This document shows positions 9,681 to 18,782 of a stretch of 64,000 nt of DNA, in pieces; position 1 is the first letter of the stretch, and each line of letters starts with the position of its first letter. The stretch spans positions 186,001 to 250,000 of the forward strand of contig NZ_JAGPYK010000005.1 of NCBI RefSeq assembly GCF_018070045.1. Reading direction: 5' to 3'. The translations under genes and the position numbers were made by a program. This DNA is from Micromonospora sp. U21. GTDB taxonomy: Bacteria; Actinomycetota; Actinomycetes; Mycobacteriales; Micromonosporaceae. The notes under the pieces were generated by a model, which saw only the letters and a list, made by a program, of their open reading frames with translations, had not been told where the DNA came from and ran no database searches.

Positions 9681-9698
9681 GAGGTTAGGCTAACCTAA
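9680..9698 (-). promoter_or_regulatory. DtxR/IdeR/DmdR-type iron box
   Basis: The 19 bases match the actinobacterial iron-box consensus TTAGGTTAGGCTAACCTAA at 18 of 19 positions; read on the plus strand only position 2 differs (G for T). Iron-loaded DtxR-family repressors bind such sites. It sits exactly on the predicted promoter and start of the siderophore-uptake operon, so repression under iron sufficiency is strongly implied. Confidence 0.92.
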
Positions 9699-9717
9699 CC
9701 CGAGGATGGCCTGTCAA
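9687..9717 (-). promoter_or_regulatory. Predicted promoter of the iron-uptake operon
   Basis: On the minus strand a perfect -35 element TTGACA (9717-9712) is followed 19 bases later by TAGCCT (9692-9687), a TAnnnT -10 element inside the iron box. Six bases further on lies the A of the ATG of the ATPase gene, the expected transcription start. This supports a leaderless, iron-repressed transcript. The 19-base spacer is slightly longer than optimal. Confidence 0.6.
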
Positions 9718-9896
9718 GACGGTCCGGACCTGCGAATTCGTGCGGCGCTCCGCTCATCGACATAGCTGAGCCGGCGTGGAATGCCAGACCGGTGGGTGGC
9801 AACCAGAATTGGCGGGTCGTTGACACTGACGGCGGCCGATCTGGTGGCTACGGTCGTGGATGCCGAGGTTTCCCCGACCACTCGAGGAGTGACCGT

Positions 9897-11330
9897 ATGA
9901 CCCCCTCGCCGTCCCGGCTCTTCTCCGAGATAGCGACAGCGGAACGGCCGGCCGAGACCAGGGTGGTCATGCGGCGGGCGGTGGTGCTGGGTGGCAGCAT
10001 CGCCGGGCTCATGGCGGCCCGGGTGCTGAGTGACCACGCCGACGACGTGCTGATCATCGAGCGGGATCCGTCCGATGTGGACGACGGGCCTCGGCTCGGT
10101 GTGCCGCAGGGCAGCCAGGTGCACGCGCTGCTGCCCTCCGGTCAGATCCAGTTGGAACGCTGGTTTCCCGGCATCGTCGACGAGGCGCTCGCGCTCGGCG
10201 CCCCACCGCCGCCGGGGGATCAGGGCGCGGCGAAGATCTTCGTGAACGGTGTGCTGGGGCTGCCACCGGCACCGTCCGGCACCGGCCCGATGCTGATCAC
10301 CACGCGTCCGTTCCTGGAGGCGCTGGTCCGGCGGCGGACCCTCGCGATCGACAACATCCGGATCACGTACGGCCGCGCGGACGGCCTGGTTCTCGCCGAC
10401 CGGCGCGTCACCGGCGCCCGGTACGTGCCGGACGGCGGGACCGAGCCGATCGCCGAACCGGCGGACCTCGTGGTCGACGCGATGGGCCGGTCCAGCCGGC
10501 TCAGCGACTGGCTGGCCGACAACGGGTGGCCACGCCCGCCGATGCAGCGGATGCCGATCAAACTCAACTACGCGACCGCGCTCTACAAGCAGGACCCGGC
10601 GGTCAGCGACACCTGGGTGGTGGTCTACCACACCATGGCCGGTAAGGGCCGGTCCGCCCGGATCGGTGGGATCAACTCGGTCGAGGGAGGCCGCTGGATC
10701 ATGCTGGTCGCCGGCTACGACGAGGACCGGCCCAGCCGCGACGTCGCCGACTTCACCGCCCGCTGCCGCCAGCACTACCCGCACATGTTCGGCGACATCG
10801 CCGAACATGGCGAGATGCTCGGCGGGGTGGCCACGTACCACCAGGCGGACAGCCGACGCCGGGACTTCCACCTGCTCGACCGGATGCCCGCCGGACTGGT
10901 CGCGGCCGGAGACGCGATCGCGTCCTTCAACCCGGTGTACGGCCAGGGCATGACCTCCGCGATGCTGCACGCCTCCTGCCTGTCGGCGTACCTGCGCTCG
11001 GACCCGGAGCTGCACGAGGAGCCGGCGCGGGCGTACTTCGACCAGGTGCGGGTGGTCGTCGACGCCGCCTGGCAGATCTCCACCTCGGCCGACATCGAGC
11101 TTCCACACGTCGACGGCCCGTACCCACCCGGGTACAAGGTCACGAAGTGGTTCGGTGACCTGGTCTTCCGGACGTCGCTGACCGATCCGGTGCTCAGCGC
11201 CCGGCTGGGCCGGGTCACCACCATGCTGGACCATCCGGCGACGCTGAGCCGGCCCGGCACCGTGCTCCGGGCGCTCCGGCTCGGCCTGTTCCGCGGCGGG
11301 TCCGCCGCCACCTCGGCGCACACCCCCTAG
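9897..11330 (+). CDS. FAD-dependent monooxygenase/oxidoreductase
   Basis: A 477-residue flavoprotein related to aromatic-ring hydroxylases and geranylgeranyl-reductase-like oxidoreductases. The dinucleotide-binding motif [16 protein letters not shown] follows at about residues 26-41 and ends in an acidic IIERD strand. The second FAD-contacting block, [18 protein letters not shown], lies in the C-terminal half. ATG 9897 is chosen over an in-frame upstream start at 9792 because GAGGAG lies seven bases before it. Substrate and pathway are unknown. The nearby SARP-regulator and DrrA-exporter remnants suggest it once belonged to a secondary-metabolite cluster, but that is inference. Confidence 0.8.
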   Translation: MTPSPSRLFSEIATAERPAETRVVMRRAVVLGGSIAGLMAARVLSDHADDVLIIERDPSDVDDGPRLGVPQGSQVHALLPSGQIQLERWFPGIVDEALALGAPPPPGDQGAAKIFVNGVLGLPPAPSGTGPMLITTRPFLEALVRRRTLAIDNIRITYGRADGLVLADRRVTGARYVPDGGTEPIAEPADLVVDAMGRSSRLSDWLADNGWPRPPMQRMPIKLNYATALYKQDPAVSDTWVVVYHTMAGKGRSARIGGINSVEGGRWIMLVAGYDEDRPSRDVADFTARCRQHYPHMFGDIAEHGEMLGGVATYHQADSRRRDFHLLDRMPAGLVAAGDAIASFNPVYGQGMTSAMLHASCLSAYLRSDPELHEEPARAYFDQVRVVVDAAWQISTSADIELPHVDGPYPPGYKVTKWFGDLVFRTSLTDPVLSARLGRVTTMLDHPATLSRPGTVLRALRLGLFRGGSAATSAHTP

Positions 11331-11398
11331 CCCTGTCCGGCGCGTGGCCGATGACCATGAGCGGGTTGCCGGCGGCCCGATGTACGGGTGGGGGATGC

Positions 11399-11487
11399 GT
11401 GCAGATCACGATCCTCGGCCCGCTCGCCGTCGACGGCCAGCCGGTCCGGGGGGAGCGGCTCACGGCGGTGGTCCGCGCGCTTGTCTG
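11399..11487 (+). pseudogene. Remnant of a SARP/AfsR-type regulator N-terminus
   Basis: From GTG 11399 the frame encodes [16 protein letters not shown] and about 13 further residues. This is the opening strand block of the BTAD/SARP transcriptional-activator family (compare 'IRVLGPLEV-DG'). The similarity stops at about 11487, where the DNA becomes the antisense of an ABC-ATPase fragment. Only about 29 of several hundred residues remain, so this is a truncated remnant. Confidence 0.6.
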
Positions 11488-11806
11488 GCCGCCGACCACC
11501 CGCTTGAGCCCCTCGGGTGTGTCGTACGCGATGACCGTGCCGCGGTCGATCACCGTGATCGCGTCCGCGAGCGCGTCGGCCTCCTCCAGGTACTGCGTGG
11601 TGAGCAGCACGGTCGAGCCGTTCGTGACCAACGATCGGACCACGTCCCACATGTCCTCGCGCTTAACTCGGTCGAGCCCCGTCCTCGTCGACCGAGGCGT
11701 ACTGGCCGGTGAGGCCGATGGTCTGCCGGACCCGCTCGGCGTCACGTACGACGTCGAAGCCACTGATCCGGGCGGTGCCGCCGTCCGGGGTCAGGAGCGT
11801 GCCGAC
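11485..11806 (-). pseudogene. Decayed DrrA-type daunorubicin/multidrug ABC ATPase
   Basis: Two minus-strand pieces of a DrrA-like ATPase lie head to tail in different frames. At 11806-11681 the frame reads [20 protein letters not shown] and on to [10 protein letters not shown], the segment just after Walker A in DrrA proteins. At 11676-11485 another frame reads [20 protein letters not shown], then [10 protein letters not shown] and the C-terminal [16 protein letters not shown] block. Walker A itself and the central part with the ABC signature and Walker B are missing, consistent with an internal deletion of about 100 codons. It cannot encode a working ATPase. Confidence 0.75.
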
Positions 11807-11984
11807 ACGTTGCCGAGGCCGTGGCGGCTGCGCCCCCGCGCGCCGGCGGGTGCCGCTGACCGCACCACGGCGCGCGGTCGGCACGCCGGGGGTGTACGGG
11901 GCGGCGCGGCAGCGACGAGAATGCCGATCAACGTGAATGTCCCTCGGGCAGCGGCGTCCGGGGGGACGACGGGGGGAGGACGCG

Positions 11985-14360
11985 GTGTCAACATCAACAC
12001 GCCTCGGCGCGGCGGGGGTGGTCCTGGGCCTGATCATGGCGGGCCTGAGCGTGCCCCCGGCCGGCGCGCACCAGCGCGATCGCGGCTACTCCGCCGAGAT
12101 CCGCCGCGCGTCCTACGGCGTCCCGCACATCACCGCCACCAGCTACGCCAACCTGGGCTTCGGCGTCGGATACGTGCAGGCGGAGGACAACCTCTGCGTC
12201 ATCGCCGAGAAGGTGGTGACGGTCAACGGCGAGCGCTCCCGCTACTTCGGCGCGACCGGTCCGACCGACGCGAACGTGCGCAGCGACCTGTTCTTCCGCA
12301 AGGCCATCGACGACCGGGCGGTGGAGCGGCTGCTCGACGGCCGCCGCGACGGCGTGCACTCACCGTCCGACGACGTCCGCGACCAGATCCGCGGCTTCGT
12401 CGCCGGCTACAACTCCTACCTGCGCCGCACCGGTGCGTCGAGGCTCACCGACCCGGCGTGCCGGGCCAGGCCGTGGGTGCGTCCGCTGACCGAGCTGGAC
12501 ATCTGGCGTACCACCTGGGCCAGCATGGTCCGGGCCGGCTCGCGGGCGGTGCTCGACGGGATCGTCGCCGCCGCGCCGCCCACCGCCACCGGCCCGGCCG
12601 CCGTCCAGGACGCGCCCGGCGCGGCCGCCGTGCTCGCCGCCAGCGACGGCGCCCCCGCCGGGGTGGGCAGCAACGCGTACGGGCTGGGCGAGGCGGCGAC
12701 CGCCAACCGGGGCGGCATGGTGCTGGCCAACCCGCACTTCCCGTGGGACGGCGCGGAACGCTTCTACCGGATGCACCTCAAGGTGCCCGGCCGCTACGAC
12801 GTCGAGGGCGCCGCGCTGATCGGCGACCCGATCGTCGAGATCGGGCACAACCGCACCCTCGCCTGGAGCCACACCGTCTCCACAGCCCGCCGGTTCGTGT
12901 GGCACCGCCTCGCGCTGGTCCCCGGCGACCCCACCTCGTACTACGTCGACGGTGAGCCGCGGAGGATGACCACCCGCACGGTCACCGTTCAGGTGCCCGG
13001 CCCGAACGGCGGCACGGTACCGGTCAGCCGGACCTTCCACGACACCCACTTCGGGCCGGTCGTGGTGGTGCCCGGCACCTTCGACTGGACCGCCGGCACC
13101 GCGTACGCCATCACCGACATCAACGCCACCAACAACCGGGCCTTCGACGGCTGGTTGCAGATGGGCCGCGCCGAGACGGTCCGCGACCTGAAGCGGGTGC
13201 TCGACCGCTACCAGTTCCTGCCCTGGGTCAACGTGATCGCCGCCGACGCCCGCGGCGAGGCGCTCTACGCCGACCACTCGGTGGTGCCCCGGGTGACCGA
13301 CGCCCTCGCCGCCGCCTGCATCCCGGTGCCGTTCCAGCCGCTCTACGCCAGCAGCGGCCAGGCCGTCCTGGACGGTTCCCGGTCGGCCTGCGCGCTCGGC
13401 GCCGACCCGGACGCCGCCGTGCCCGGCATCCTCGGCCCGGCGAACCTGCCGGTCCGCTTCCGCACCGACTACGTCACCAACTCCAACGACAGTTACTGGC
13501 TGGCCAACCCGCAGGCCCCGCTGGAGGGCTACGCGCGGATCCTCGGCGACGAACGGACCCCGCGCAGCCTGCGTACCCGTCTCGGCCTCGACCAGGTGCG
13601 GCAGCGCCTCGCCGGCACCGACGGGCTGCCGGGGCGCGGGTTCACCGCCGAGCGGCTGTGGCGGACGGTCTTCGGCAACCGGGTGTACGGCGGTGAACTG
13701 GTCCGCGACGACCTGGTCGCGCTCTGCACCGCCCAGCCCACCGGCACCGCCTCGAACGGCGCGAAGGTCGACCTGCGCGCCGCCTGCGCCGCACTGGCCC
13801 GCTGGGACCTGCACGCGGACCTGGACAGTCGCGGCGCGCACCTGTTCACCGAGTTCGTCCTGGCCAACGGGCTGCGCTTCGCCGACACCTTCGTCGTCAC
13901 CGACCCGGTGCGCACGCCGCGCCGGCTCGACACCGCCAACCCGGCCGTGCGCACCGCGCTCGCCGACGCCGTACAGCGTCTCGCCGGCATCCCGCTCGAC
14001 GCCCGACTCGGCGACATCCAGACCGAGCCGCGCGGCGATCGGCGTATCCCGATCCATGGCGGACGCGCCGAGGCCGGCATCTTCAACATGATCGTCAACA
14101 ACCGGGTGCCGGGCGCCGGCTACCCGAAGGTGGTGCACGGCTCGTCGTTCGTGATGGCCGTCGAGCTGGGCCGACACGGGCCGTCCGGGCGGCAGATCCT
14201 GACCTACTCCCAGTCGACCAACCCGAACTCGCCCTGGTACGCCGACCAGACCGCGCTCTACTCCGGCAAGGGGTGGGACACGATCAAGTACACGGAGGCG
14301 CAGATCAAGGCGGACCCGAACCTGCGCACGTACCGGGTGGGGGAGGGCCGCCGCCACTGA
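11985..14360 (+). CDS. Secreted penicillin acylase family protein (Ntn hydrolase)
   Basis: A 791-residue precursor of the penicillin/aculeacin/AHL-acylase family, which hydrolyses amide-linked acyl chains. GTG 11985 is preferred over an upstream in-frame GTG at 11937: GGAGGA lies four bases before it, and translation from there gives a clean signal peptide ending near VPPAGA. Self-cleavage should occur before Ser229 in VG-SNAYGLG, making a small alpha chain and a large beta chain whose N-terminal Ser is the nucleophile. The later [12 protein letters not shown] block and the THFGPVV segment fit the beta chain. Beta-lactams, acyl-homoserine lactones or lipopeptides are all possible substrates. 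It ends at a strong bidirectional terminator. Confidence 0.88.
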   Translation: MSTSTRLGAAGVVLGLIMAGLSVPPAGAHQRDRGYSAEIRRASYGVPHITATSYANLGFGVGYVQAEDNLCVIAEKVVTVNGERSRYFGATGPTDANVRSDLFFRKAIDDRAVERLLDGRRDGVHSPSDDVRDQIRGFVAGYNSYLRRTGASRLTDPACRARPWVRPLTELDIWRTTWASMVRAGSRAVLDGIVAAAPPTATGPAAVQDAPGAAAVLAASDGAPAGVGSNAYGLGEAATANRGGMVLANPHFPWDGAERFYRMHLKVPGRYDVEGAALIGDPIVEIGHNRTLAWSHTVSTARRFVWHRLALVPGDPTSYYVDGEPRRMTTRTVTVQVPGPNGGTVPVSRTFHDTHFGPVVVVPGTFDWTAGTAYAITDINATNNRAFDGWLQMGRAETVRDLKRVLDRYQFLPWVNVIAADARGEALYADHSVVPRVTDALAAACIPVPFQPLYASSGQAVLDGSRSACALGADPDAAVPGILGPANLPVRFRTDYVTNSNDSYWLANPQAPLEGYARILGDERTPRSLRTRLGLDQVRQRLAGTDGLPGRGFTAERLWRTVFGNRVYGGELVRDDLVALCTAQPTGTASNGAKVDLRAACAALARWDLHADLDSRGAHLFTEFVLANGLRFADTFVVTDPVRTPRRLDTANPAVRTALADAVQRLAGIPLDARLGDIQTEPRGDRRIPIHGGRAEAGIFNMIVNNRVPGAGYPKVVHGSSFVMAVELGRHGPSGRQILTYSQSTNPNSPWYADQTALYSGKGWDTIKYTEAQIKADPNLRTYRVGEGRRH

Positions 14361-14377
14361 CCCGCCGGCACGCAGGT

Positions 14378-14406
14378 GGCCGGGCTCCCTGGCGGGGAGC
14401 CCGGCC
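14378..14406. terminator. Bidirectional intrinsic terminator
   Basis: A perfect 12-bp stem, GGCCGGGCTCCC (14378-14389) pairing with GGGAGCCCGGCC (14395-14406), closes a five-base loop. It lies between the convergent acylase and methyltransferase genes. There is no T tract, as is usual in high-GC actinobacteria. Confidence 0.75.
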
Positions 14407-14513
14407 GGTGCGGTCATCGCCTCCGCGGAGCTGTCCGGCTCAGCGGGGGGTGGGCTGCGGCGCGACAGGCACGCGAGGCGCGACCGTTCTCCGCGCGGTG
14501 GTCCAGCTGCCCC

Positions 14514-15317
14514 TCAGCCCGGTAGACGGCCCCGCGTGGAGACGAAGTGGTACGACATGACGGCGAACTCGGGATCGCGGACCAGCCTGCGGAACGCGTG
14601 CAGTTGGTTGGCTGACAGTCCCGCCGCGAGCAGGTCCGGCTCCAGCTGGCGGGAGTTCGTCTCGTAGAGCGACGTTCCGGTCGATCCGCCGACCCAGCTC
14701 TGCGAGTGAGTGATGGTGTCGAGATCGGTCAGACCGGCGAGGGCCATCTCGGTGTGCACGTCCTGAGCCCACCCCAGGTCGGCGCCGTGCTCCTGAAGGA
14801 CACCCATCATGGTGTCCATCACCTGGGCGAAGAGCTTCGCCGCGTCGTCGCTCGGTGCGGTCAGCACCCGCAGTGGTGCGGTGCAGTCGAACTCCTCGAC
14901 CACCAGCCACCCGCCGGGCGCCAGCGCGCCGGCGAGCGTGCCGAGGACCCGTCGTCGATCGGGCAGGTGCAGCAGCACCAGCCGGGCGTGGATCAGGTCG
15001 AACGCGTCCCCGGGTGGCGGTTCGGTGCGGACGTCGTGCTGGCGTACGTGCAGGTTGCCATCGGCCACGAGGTGCGTGGGATCGATGTCGGTGGCCAGCA
15101 CGTGACCGTCCTCGCCGACCGCCCGGGCGATCCGTCGGGCCATCGAGCCCCCGCCGGCTCCGACCTCCCAGCACCTCGCCCCCAGGCGCAGTACCGGGCG
15201 GGCCAGGCGACGCATCGTGATCGGATCCAGGAAGGACTCCAGCGCCTGCATCTGTGGGACGGCGTCCGGTGCGCCGTTGTCAAAGGTGTACGCGCCATCG
15301 GTGGTAGCGGTTGCCAT
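14514..15317 (-). CDS. Class I SAM-dependent methyltransferase
   Basis: A 267-residue Rossmann-fold methyltransferase. Motif I is WEVGAGGGS (about residues 50-58), the acidic end of strand 2 is ATDIDP, and motif IV/post-IV is DLIHARLVLLHLPDR followed by LAPGGWLVVEEFD. The substrate is unknown. It starts 33 bp after the LivF-like ATPase gene on the same strand and is probably the last gene of the sensor-kinase/ABC-transporter operon. A methyltransferase is an unusual partner for a Liv transporter. Confidence 0.8.
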   Translation of the reverse strand: MATATTDGAYTFDNGAPDAVPQMQALESFLDPITMRRLARPVLRLGARCWEVGAGGGSMARRIARAVGEDGHVLATDIDPTHLVADGNLHVRQHDVRTEPPPGDAFDLIHARLVLLHLPDRRRVLGTLAGALAPGGWLVVEEFDCTAPLRVLTAPSDDAAKLFAQVMDTMMGVLQEHGADLGWAQDVHTEMALAGLTDLDTITHSQSWVGGSTGTSLYETNSRQLEPDLLAAGLSANQLHAFRRLVRDPEFAVMSYHFVSTRGRLPG

Positions 15318-15350
15318 CGGTGTCTACCTCTCCGAGAGGGGTCGGGTGAC

Positions 15351-16121
15351 CTACGGGGTGTCGGCCCAGAGCCGAGGTGTTGGTCGGTTGGCCGGGGGCG
15401 GCGGGGCGGCGGCGACGCTCAACATCGCCGTCAGCGGGGCCGGATCGGTCCGGGCCTCGGCCGTCGGTCGGTCGTAGACCACCTGGCCGTACTCCAGCAC
15501 CGCCACCCGGTCCGCGATCTCGATCGCGTGCTGGAGCTGCTGCTCCACGAGCAGCACGGTCAACCCGTCGGCGGCCAGGCCACCGATGAGCTCGCGGACC
15601 CGTGCCGCCAGGTCGGGGGCGAGCCCCTCACACGGTTCGTCGAGCAGCAGCACCCGTGGTTGCCCGAGCAGGGCACGGGCTATCGCCAGCATCTGCTGTT
15701 CGCCGCCGGACAGTTCGCACCCGCGGTGACGCAGCCGCACCGCCAGCCGAGGCAGCAGCTCGAGGATCCGCGCCACCGTCCAGCCCTCGCCGCCGGGGGT
15801 CGCGGCACGCCACGGTGCGGCCGCCAGGACGAGGTGCTCGGCCACGGTCAACCGGGAGAAGACCCGCCGGCCCTGCGGGACGAGACCGACCCCGGCCTGA
15901 GCGATGCGGTGTGGTTGCCGGCCGGCCACGCGCACCCCGCCGATCTCGATGCGACCGCTGGAGGCGCGCACCAGGCCGGCGATCGTGTGCACGAGGGTGC
16001 TCTTGCCCGCGCCGTTGCGACCCACCACGGCCTGGACGCTGCCCGGAGGCACCCGCAGGCTCACCTCGTGCAGCACGGTTCCGCCGGCGTAGCCGGCGCA
16101 GAGACGCTCCACACACAGCAT
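15351..16121 (-). CDS. livF: Branched-chain amino acid/amide-type ABC transporter ATP-binding protein (LivF-like)
   Basis: A 256-residue ABC ATPase of the LivF type. Walker A is GRNGAGKST, the Q-loop region is GLVPQGRRVFSRLTV (the LivF hallmark), the signature is LSGGEQQ and Walker B is VLLLDEPCEGL. The start is the ATG at 16121, which overlaps the stop of the LivG-like gene by one base (TGATG). The C-terminus carries a Pro/Ala-rich tail of about 20 residues beyond the usual end. It should pair with the LivG-like ATPase to energise the two permeases encoded upstream. Confidence 0.9.
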   Translation of the reverse strand: MLCVERLCAGYAGGTVLHEVSLRVPPGSVQAVVGRNGAGKSTLVHTIAGLVRASSGRIEIGGVRVAGRQPHRIAQAGVGLVPQGRRVFSRLTVAEHLVLAAAPWRAATPGGEGWTVARILELLPRLAVRLRHRGCELSGGEQQMLAIARALLGQPRVLLLDEPCEGLAPDLAARVRELIGGLAADGLTVLLVEQQLQHAIEIADRVAVLEYGQVVYDRPTAEARTDPAPLTAMLSVAAAPPPPANRPTPRLWADTP

Positions 16122-16864
16122 CAGGACACCCCGTCGGCGTAGGCCTGCCGCACCAGCGGCGAGGTACGGATCTCGTCCGGCGTCCCGGCGGCCAACGTCC
16201 GGCCGTCGCGCAGCACGGTGACCGCGTCGGAGAGGGCGTACACCAGGTCCAGTCGATGCTCGACCAGCAACACGGCGACCGCCCTGGGCAGCGCCCGGAG
16301 CAGCTCGACCAGCCGGCCGACCTCGGTGGCGGACAGCCCGGCCGCCGGTTCGTCGAGCAGCAGCAGCCGGGGGCGACCGGCAAGGGCCATCGCGATCTCC
16401 AACTGGCGTCGTTGTCCGTGTGCGAGGTGGCCGGCGGGCACCGCCGCGACGTCGGTCAGGCCCATCTGCTCCAGCAGCGGGCCCGCCCGGTGGTGCGCGG
16501 CGCGTCGACGTCCGCCGGGCCGCCACCCGCGGCGCCGGATCACCCGGGGCAGCGCGGCGACCACGACGTTCTCCGTCGCGGTGAGCGTCGGAAAGACCGC
16601 GGGCCGTTGGTGTATCCGGTTGATGCCTCGGCGGGCCCGCGCGGCCGGGCCGAGCCGACTGACGTCCCGACCGTTGAACCGCACCGTGCCGCGGTGTGGC
16701 TTCGTCGACCCGCCGATCACGTTGAGCAGGGTCGTCTTGCCGGCTCCGTTGGGGCCGATGAGCGCGTGCCGCTGGCCGTCGTGGATGCACAGGTCGACGC
16801 CGGCGAGCGCGGCGAGCGAGCCGTAGCGCACGCTGACATCCTGGGCGCTGAGCAGGCCGGTCAT
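16121..16864 (-). CDS. livG: Branched-chain amino acid/amide-type ABC transporter ATP-binding protein (LivG-like)
   Basis: A 247-residue ABC ATPase of the LivG type with Walker A GPNGAGKTT, the GINRIHQRPAVFPTLTATENV segment typical of LivG, a signature region replaced by LAHGQRRQLEIA, and Walker B LLLLDEPAAGLS. The signature motif reads AHGQRR rather than LSGGQ; this H/GQ form is common in LivG proteins. ATG 16864 overlaps the upstream permease stop by four bases (ATGA), so translation is coupled along the cluster. Confidence 0.9.
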   Translation of the reverse strand: MTGLLSAQDVSVRYGSLAALAGVDLCIHDGQRHALIGPNGAGKTTLLNVIGGSTKPHRGTVRFNGRDVSRLGPAARARRGINRIHQRPAVFPTLTATENVVVAALPRVIRRRGWRPGGRRRAAHHRAGPLLEQMGLTDVAAVPAGHLAHGQRRQLEIAMALAGRPRLLLLDEPAAGLSATEVGRLVELLRALPRAVAVLLVEHRLDLVYALSDAVTVLRDGRTLAAGTPDEIRTSPLVRQAYADGVS

Positions 16865-17889
16865 GCGTGCAGCTCCGGTACCGGGGCGTGGTCACGGGCG
16901 GCCGGGGCGTCCGGTCTACTCGGCGGGGCGGTCGGCGGGCGCAACCTGACCCGTGCGCCCCGGACCCGGTTGACGCCGGTGGGCAGCAGGTAGACCGTCG
17001 CCACGAACAGCGCGCCCAGCACCAGCGGCGCGTGGCCGGGCAGCACCCCGAACAGCCAGTCCCGCACGGCGATGACGAGCGCCGCGCCCACCAGGGCGCC
17101 ACCGACCGAGGCCGTACCACCGATGACGACACCGAGCAGCAGCAGCGCGGAGGTGTCGAAGCCGAAGTCGGCGGGCGAAATGTACTGCTGGGCGACGACC
17201 AGCAGCGAGCCGGCGGCACCGGCTATCGCGCCGGCGGCGATGTGCGCGCCGGACAGGTGCAGCGGCACCCGGTGCCCGCTGGCCCGCAGCCGCGTCTCGT
17301 CGTCCCGGCCGGCACGCAGCAGCAGCCCGAACCGGGTACGCAACAGCAGCAGCACCGCGCCGACCAGTGTGGCCACGACGACCAGCGTGTACAGGTAACG
17401 CGCCTGGTCGTTCGCGAGGACCGGCAGGCCCCAGAACGGGCGGACCGGGGATATGCCGGCCAACCCGTCCGTGCCACCGGTCACCGACCGCCACCGGCCG
17501 AGGACGGTCACGACGAGTTCACCGATGGCCAGAGTGATCATCAGGACGATCACCCCCCGGGCGGGGACGACGAGCGGCACAGTCAACGCGGCCAGCACCG
17601 CCCCGGCCCCGGCCGCGACGGCGAGTTGCACGACGCCGACGTCGGAGATCTGGCTGCCGAGCACGGCGCAGGCGTAGGCGCCGGCCGCGTACGGTGCGGT
17701 CTGGCCGAGGGTGGGCATGCCGGCGACACCGGTGAGCAGCGCCACGCTCACCCCGACCAGGCCCAGCGCCAGCGTCCGGGCGAGGATCGCCGCGGTGTAG
17801 TCGTCGACCGCCCAGGGCGCCACGACCAGGCCGGCCAGGACGAGAGCCGCGACGGCGCCGCGTACCCGGCGGATCACCTCGTCCCTCAT
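16861..17889 (-). CDS. livM: Branched-chain amino acid/amide-type ABC transporter permease (LivM-like)
   Basis: A 342-residue integral membrane permease with about nine hydrophobic segments. Family markers are GVAGMPTLGQTAPYAAGAYA near the N-terminus and GGTDGLAGI in the middle. ATG 17889 overlaps the LivH-like stop by four bases. A much longer open frame continues in the same phase through the upstream genes, but its extension is antisense or shadow sequence without family features, so the short form is annotated. The C-terminus has an Arg/Pro-rich cytoplasmic tail. Confidence 0.88.
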   Translation of the reverse strand: MRDEVIRRVRGAVAALVLAGLVVAPWAVDDYTAAILARTLALGLVGVSVALLTGVAGMPTLGQTAPYAAGAYACAVLGSQISDVGVVQLAVAAGAGAVLAALTVPLVVPARGVIVLMITLAIGELVVTVLGRWRSVTGGTDGLAGISPVRPFWGLPVLANDQARYLYTLVVVATLVGAVLLLLRTRFGLLLRAGRDDETRLRASGHRVPLHLSGAHIAAGAIAGAAGSLLVVAQQYISPADFGFDTSALLLLGVVIGGTASVGGALVGAALVIAVRDWLFGVLPGHAPLVLGALFVATVYLLPTGVNRVRGARVRLRPPTAPPSRPDAPAARDHAPVPELHA

Positions 17890-18782
17890 GTCACCCTCCG
17901 GTTGGTGGCGAAGCCACGCGCCCGCACGGCGAGGACGGCTGCCATGGCGGCGAACAGCAGGAACGGCGCGGCGGACGGCAGCAGCGCCACTCCCAGGGTC
18001 TGGATCTCCCCGATCGCGAGCGCGGCGAGCAGCGTGCCCGCCATTGACCCGAGACCACCAAGGACGACGACCACCAGGGACAGCAACAGGACGGTGTCGG
18101 CGGTGTCCGCGCCGGGGCCGATGATGGGCGCGCCCAGCACCCCGGCCGCGCCGGCCAGCGCGCCGGCGGCGGCGAGCACACCGGCCCGGATCCGCGCGGG
18201 ACTCACACCCATGCAGGCGACCATCTCGGCGTCGTCGACGGCCGCCCGGACCAGCATCCCGGCCCGGGTGCGCCGCACCGCGAGGTAGAGCCCGGCGGCG
18301 ATGACCGCGGCGACGACGATGAACACCAGCCGGTACGCGGCGTAGCGGTGGCCGGCGACGACCACCGACCCGTCCAGGGCGGCGGGGACCTGGACCTGCG
18401 GATCGTCGGGGCCGAAGCCGGCGACGAGCAGGCTGCCGCCGGCCAGCGCCACCCCGAAGGTCAGCAGCGCCTGGGTGAGGTGGTTGCCCGTGGCGACCGG
18501 CGTGAGCAGGCCGGCCAGCAGCACACCCGCCGCGGCCGCGGCCAGCACGCCGACCGCCAGTGCCAGCGCCAGGCTCGCCCAGCCGCCGTCGAGCAGGGCG
18601 GCGGCGGTGTACCCGCCGATCGCGTAGAGCGTGCCGTGCGCCAGGTTGAGGATGTTGGCGACGCCGAAACAGAAGACCAGGCCCGACGCCGCCACGAAGA
18701 CGAGCAGCCCGTAGGCGACCCCGTCCAGCGCCGGGATCAGGTACGGGTCGATCCGGTTCGTGCCGGCCGCCACCGCGATCAC
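17886..18782 (-). CDS. livH: Branched-chain amino acid/amide-type ABC transporter permease (LivH-like)
   Basis: A 298-residue permease with about eight transmembrane helices. The blocks VFCFGVANILNLAHGTLYAI, the EM..MGVS loop (DDAEMVACMGVS) and VVVVLGGLGSMAGT are diagnostic for LivH/UrtB-type permeases. It starts with GTG at 18782 in a GTGA overlap with the stop of the substrate-binding-protein gene. Amide or urea transporters look the same at this level, so the transported compound is uncertain. Confidence 0.9.
   Translation of the reverse strand: MIAVAAGTNRIDPYLIPALDGVAYGLLVFVAASGLVFCFGVANILNLAHGTLYAIGGYTAAALLDGGWASLALALAVGVLAAAAAGVLLAGLLTPVATGNHLTQALLTFGVALAGGSLLVAGFGPDDPQVQVPAALDGSVVVAGHRYAAYRLVFIVVAAVIAAGLYLAVRRTRAGMLVRAAVDDAEMVACMGVSPARIRAGVLAAAGALAGAAGVLGAPIIGPGADTADTVLLLSLVVVVLGGLGSMAGTLLAALAIGEIQTLGVALLPSAAPFLLFAAMAAVLAVRARGFATNRRVT

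Noticed and set aside
12360..14417. 685-residue minus-strand open frame opposite the acylase gene
   Set aside because: No family features. The plus-strand frame has the Ntn-hydrolase motifs, a signal peptide and a ribosome-binding site.
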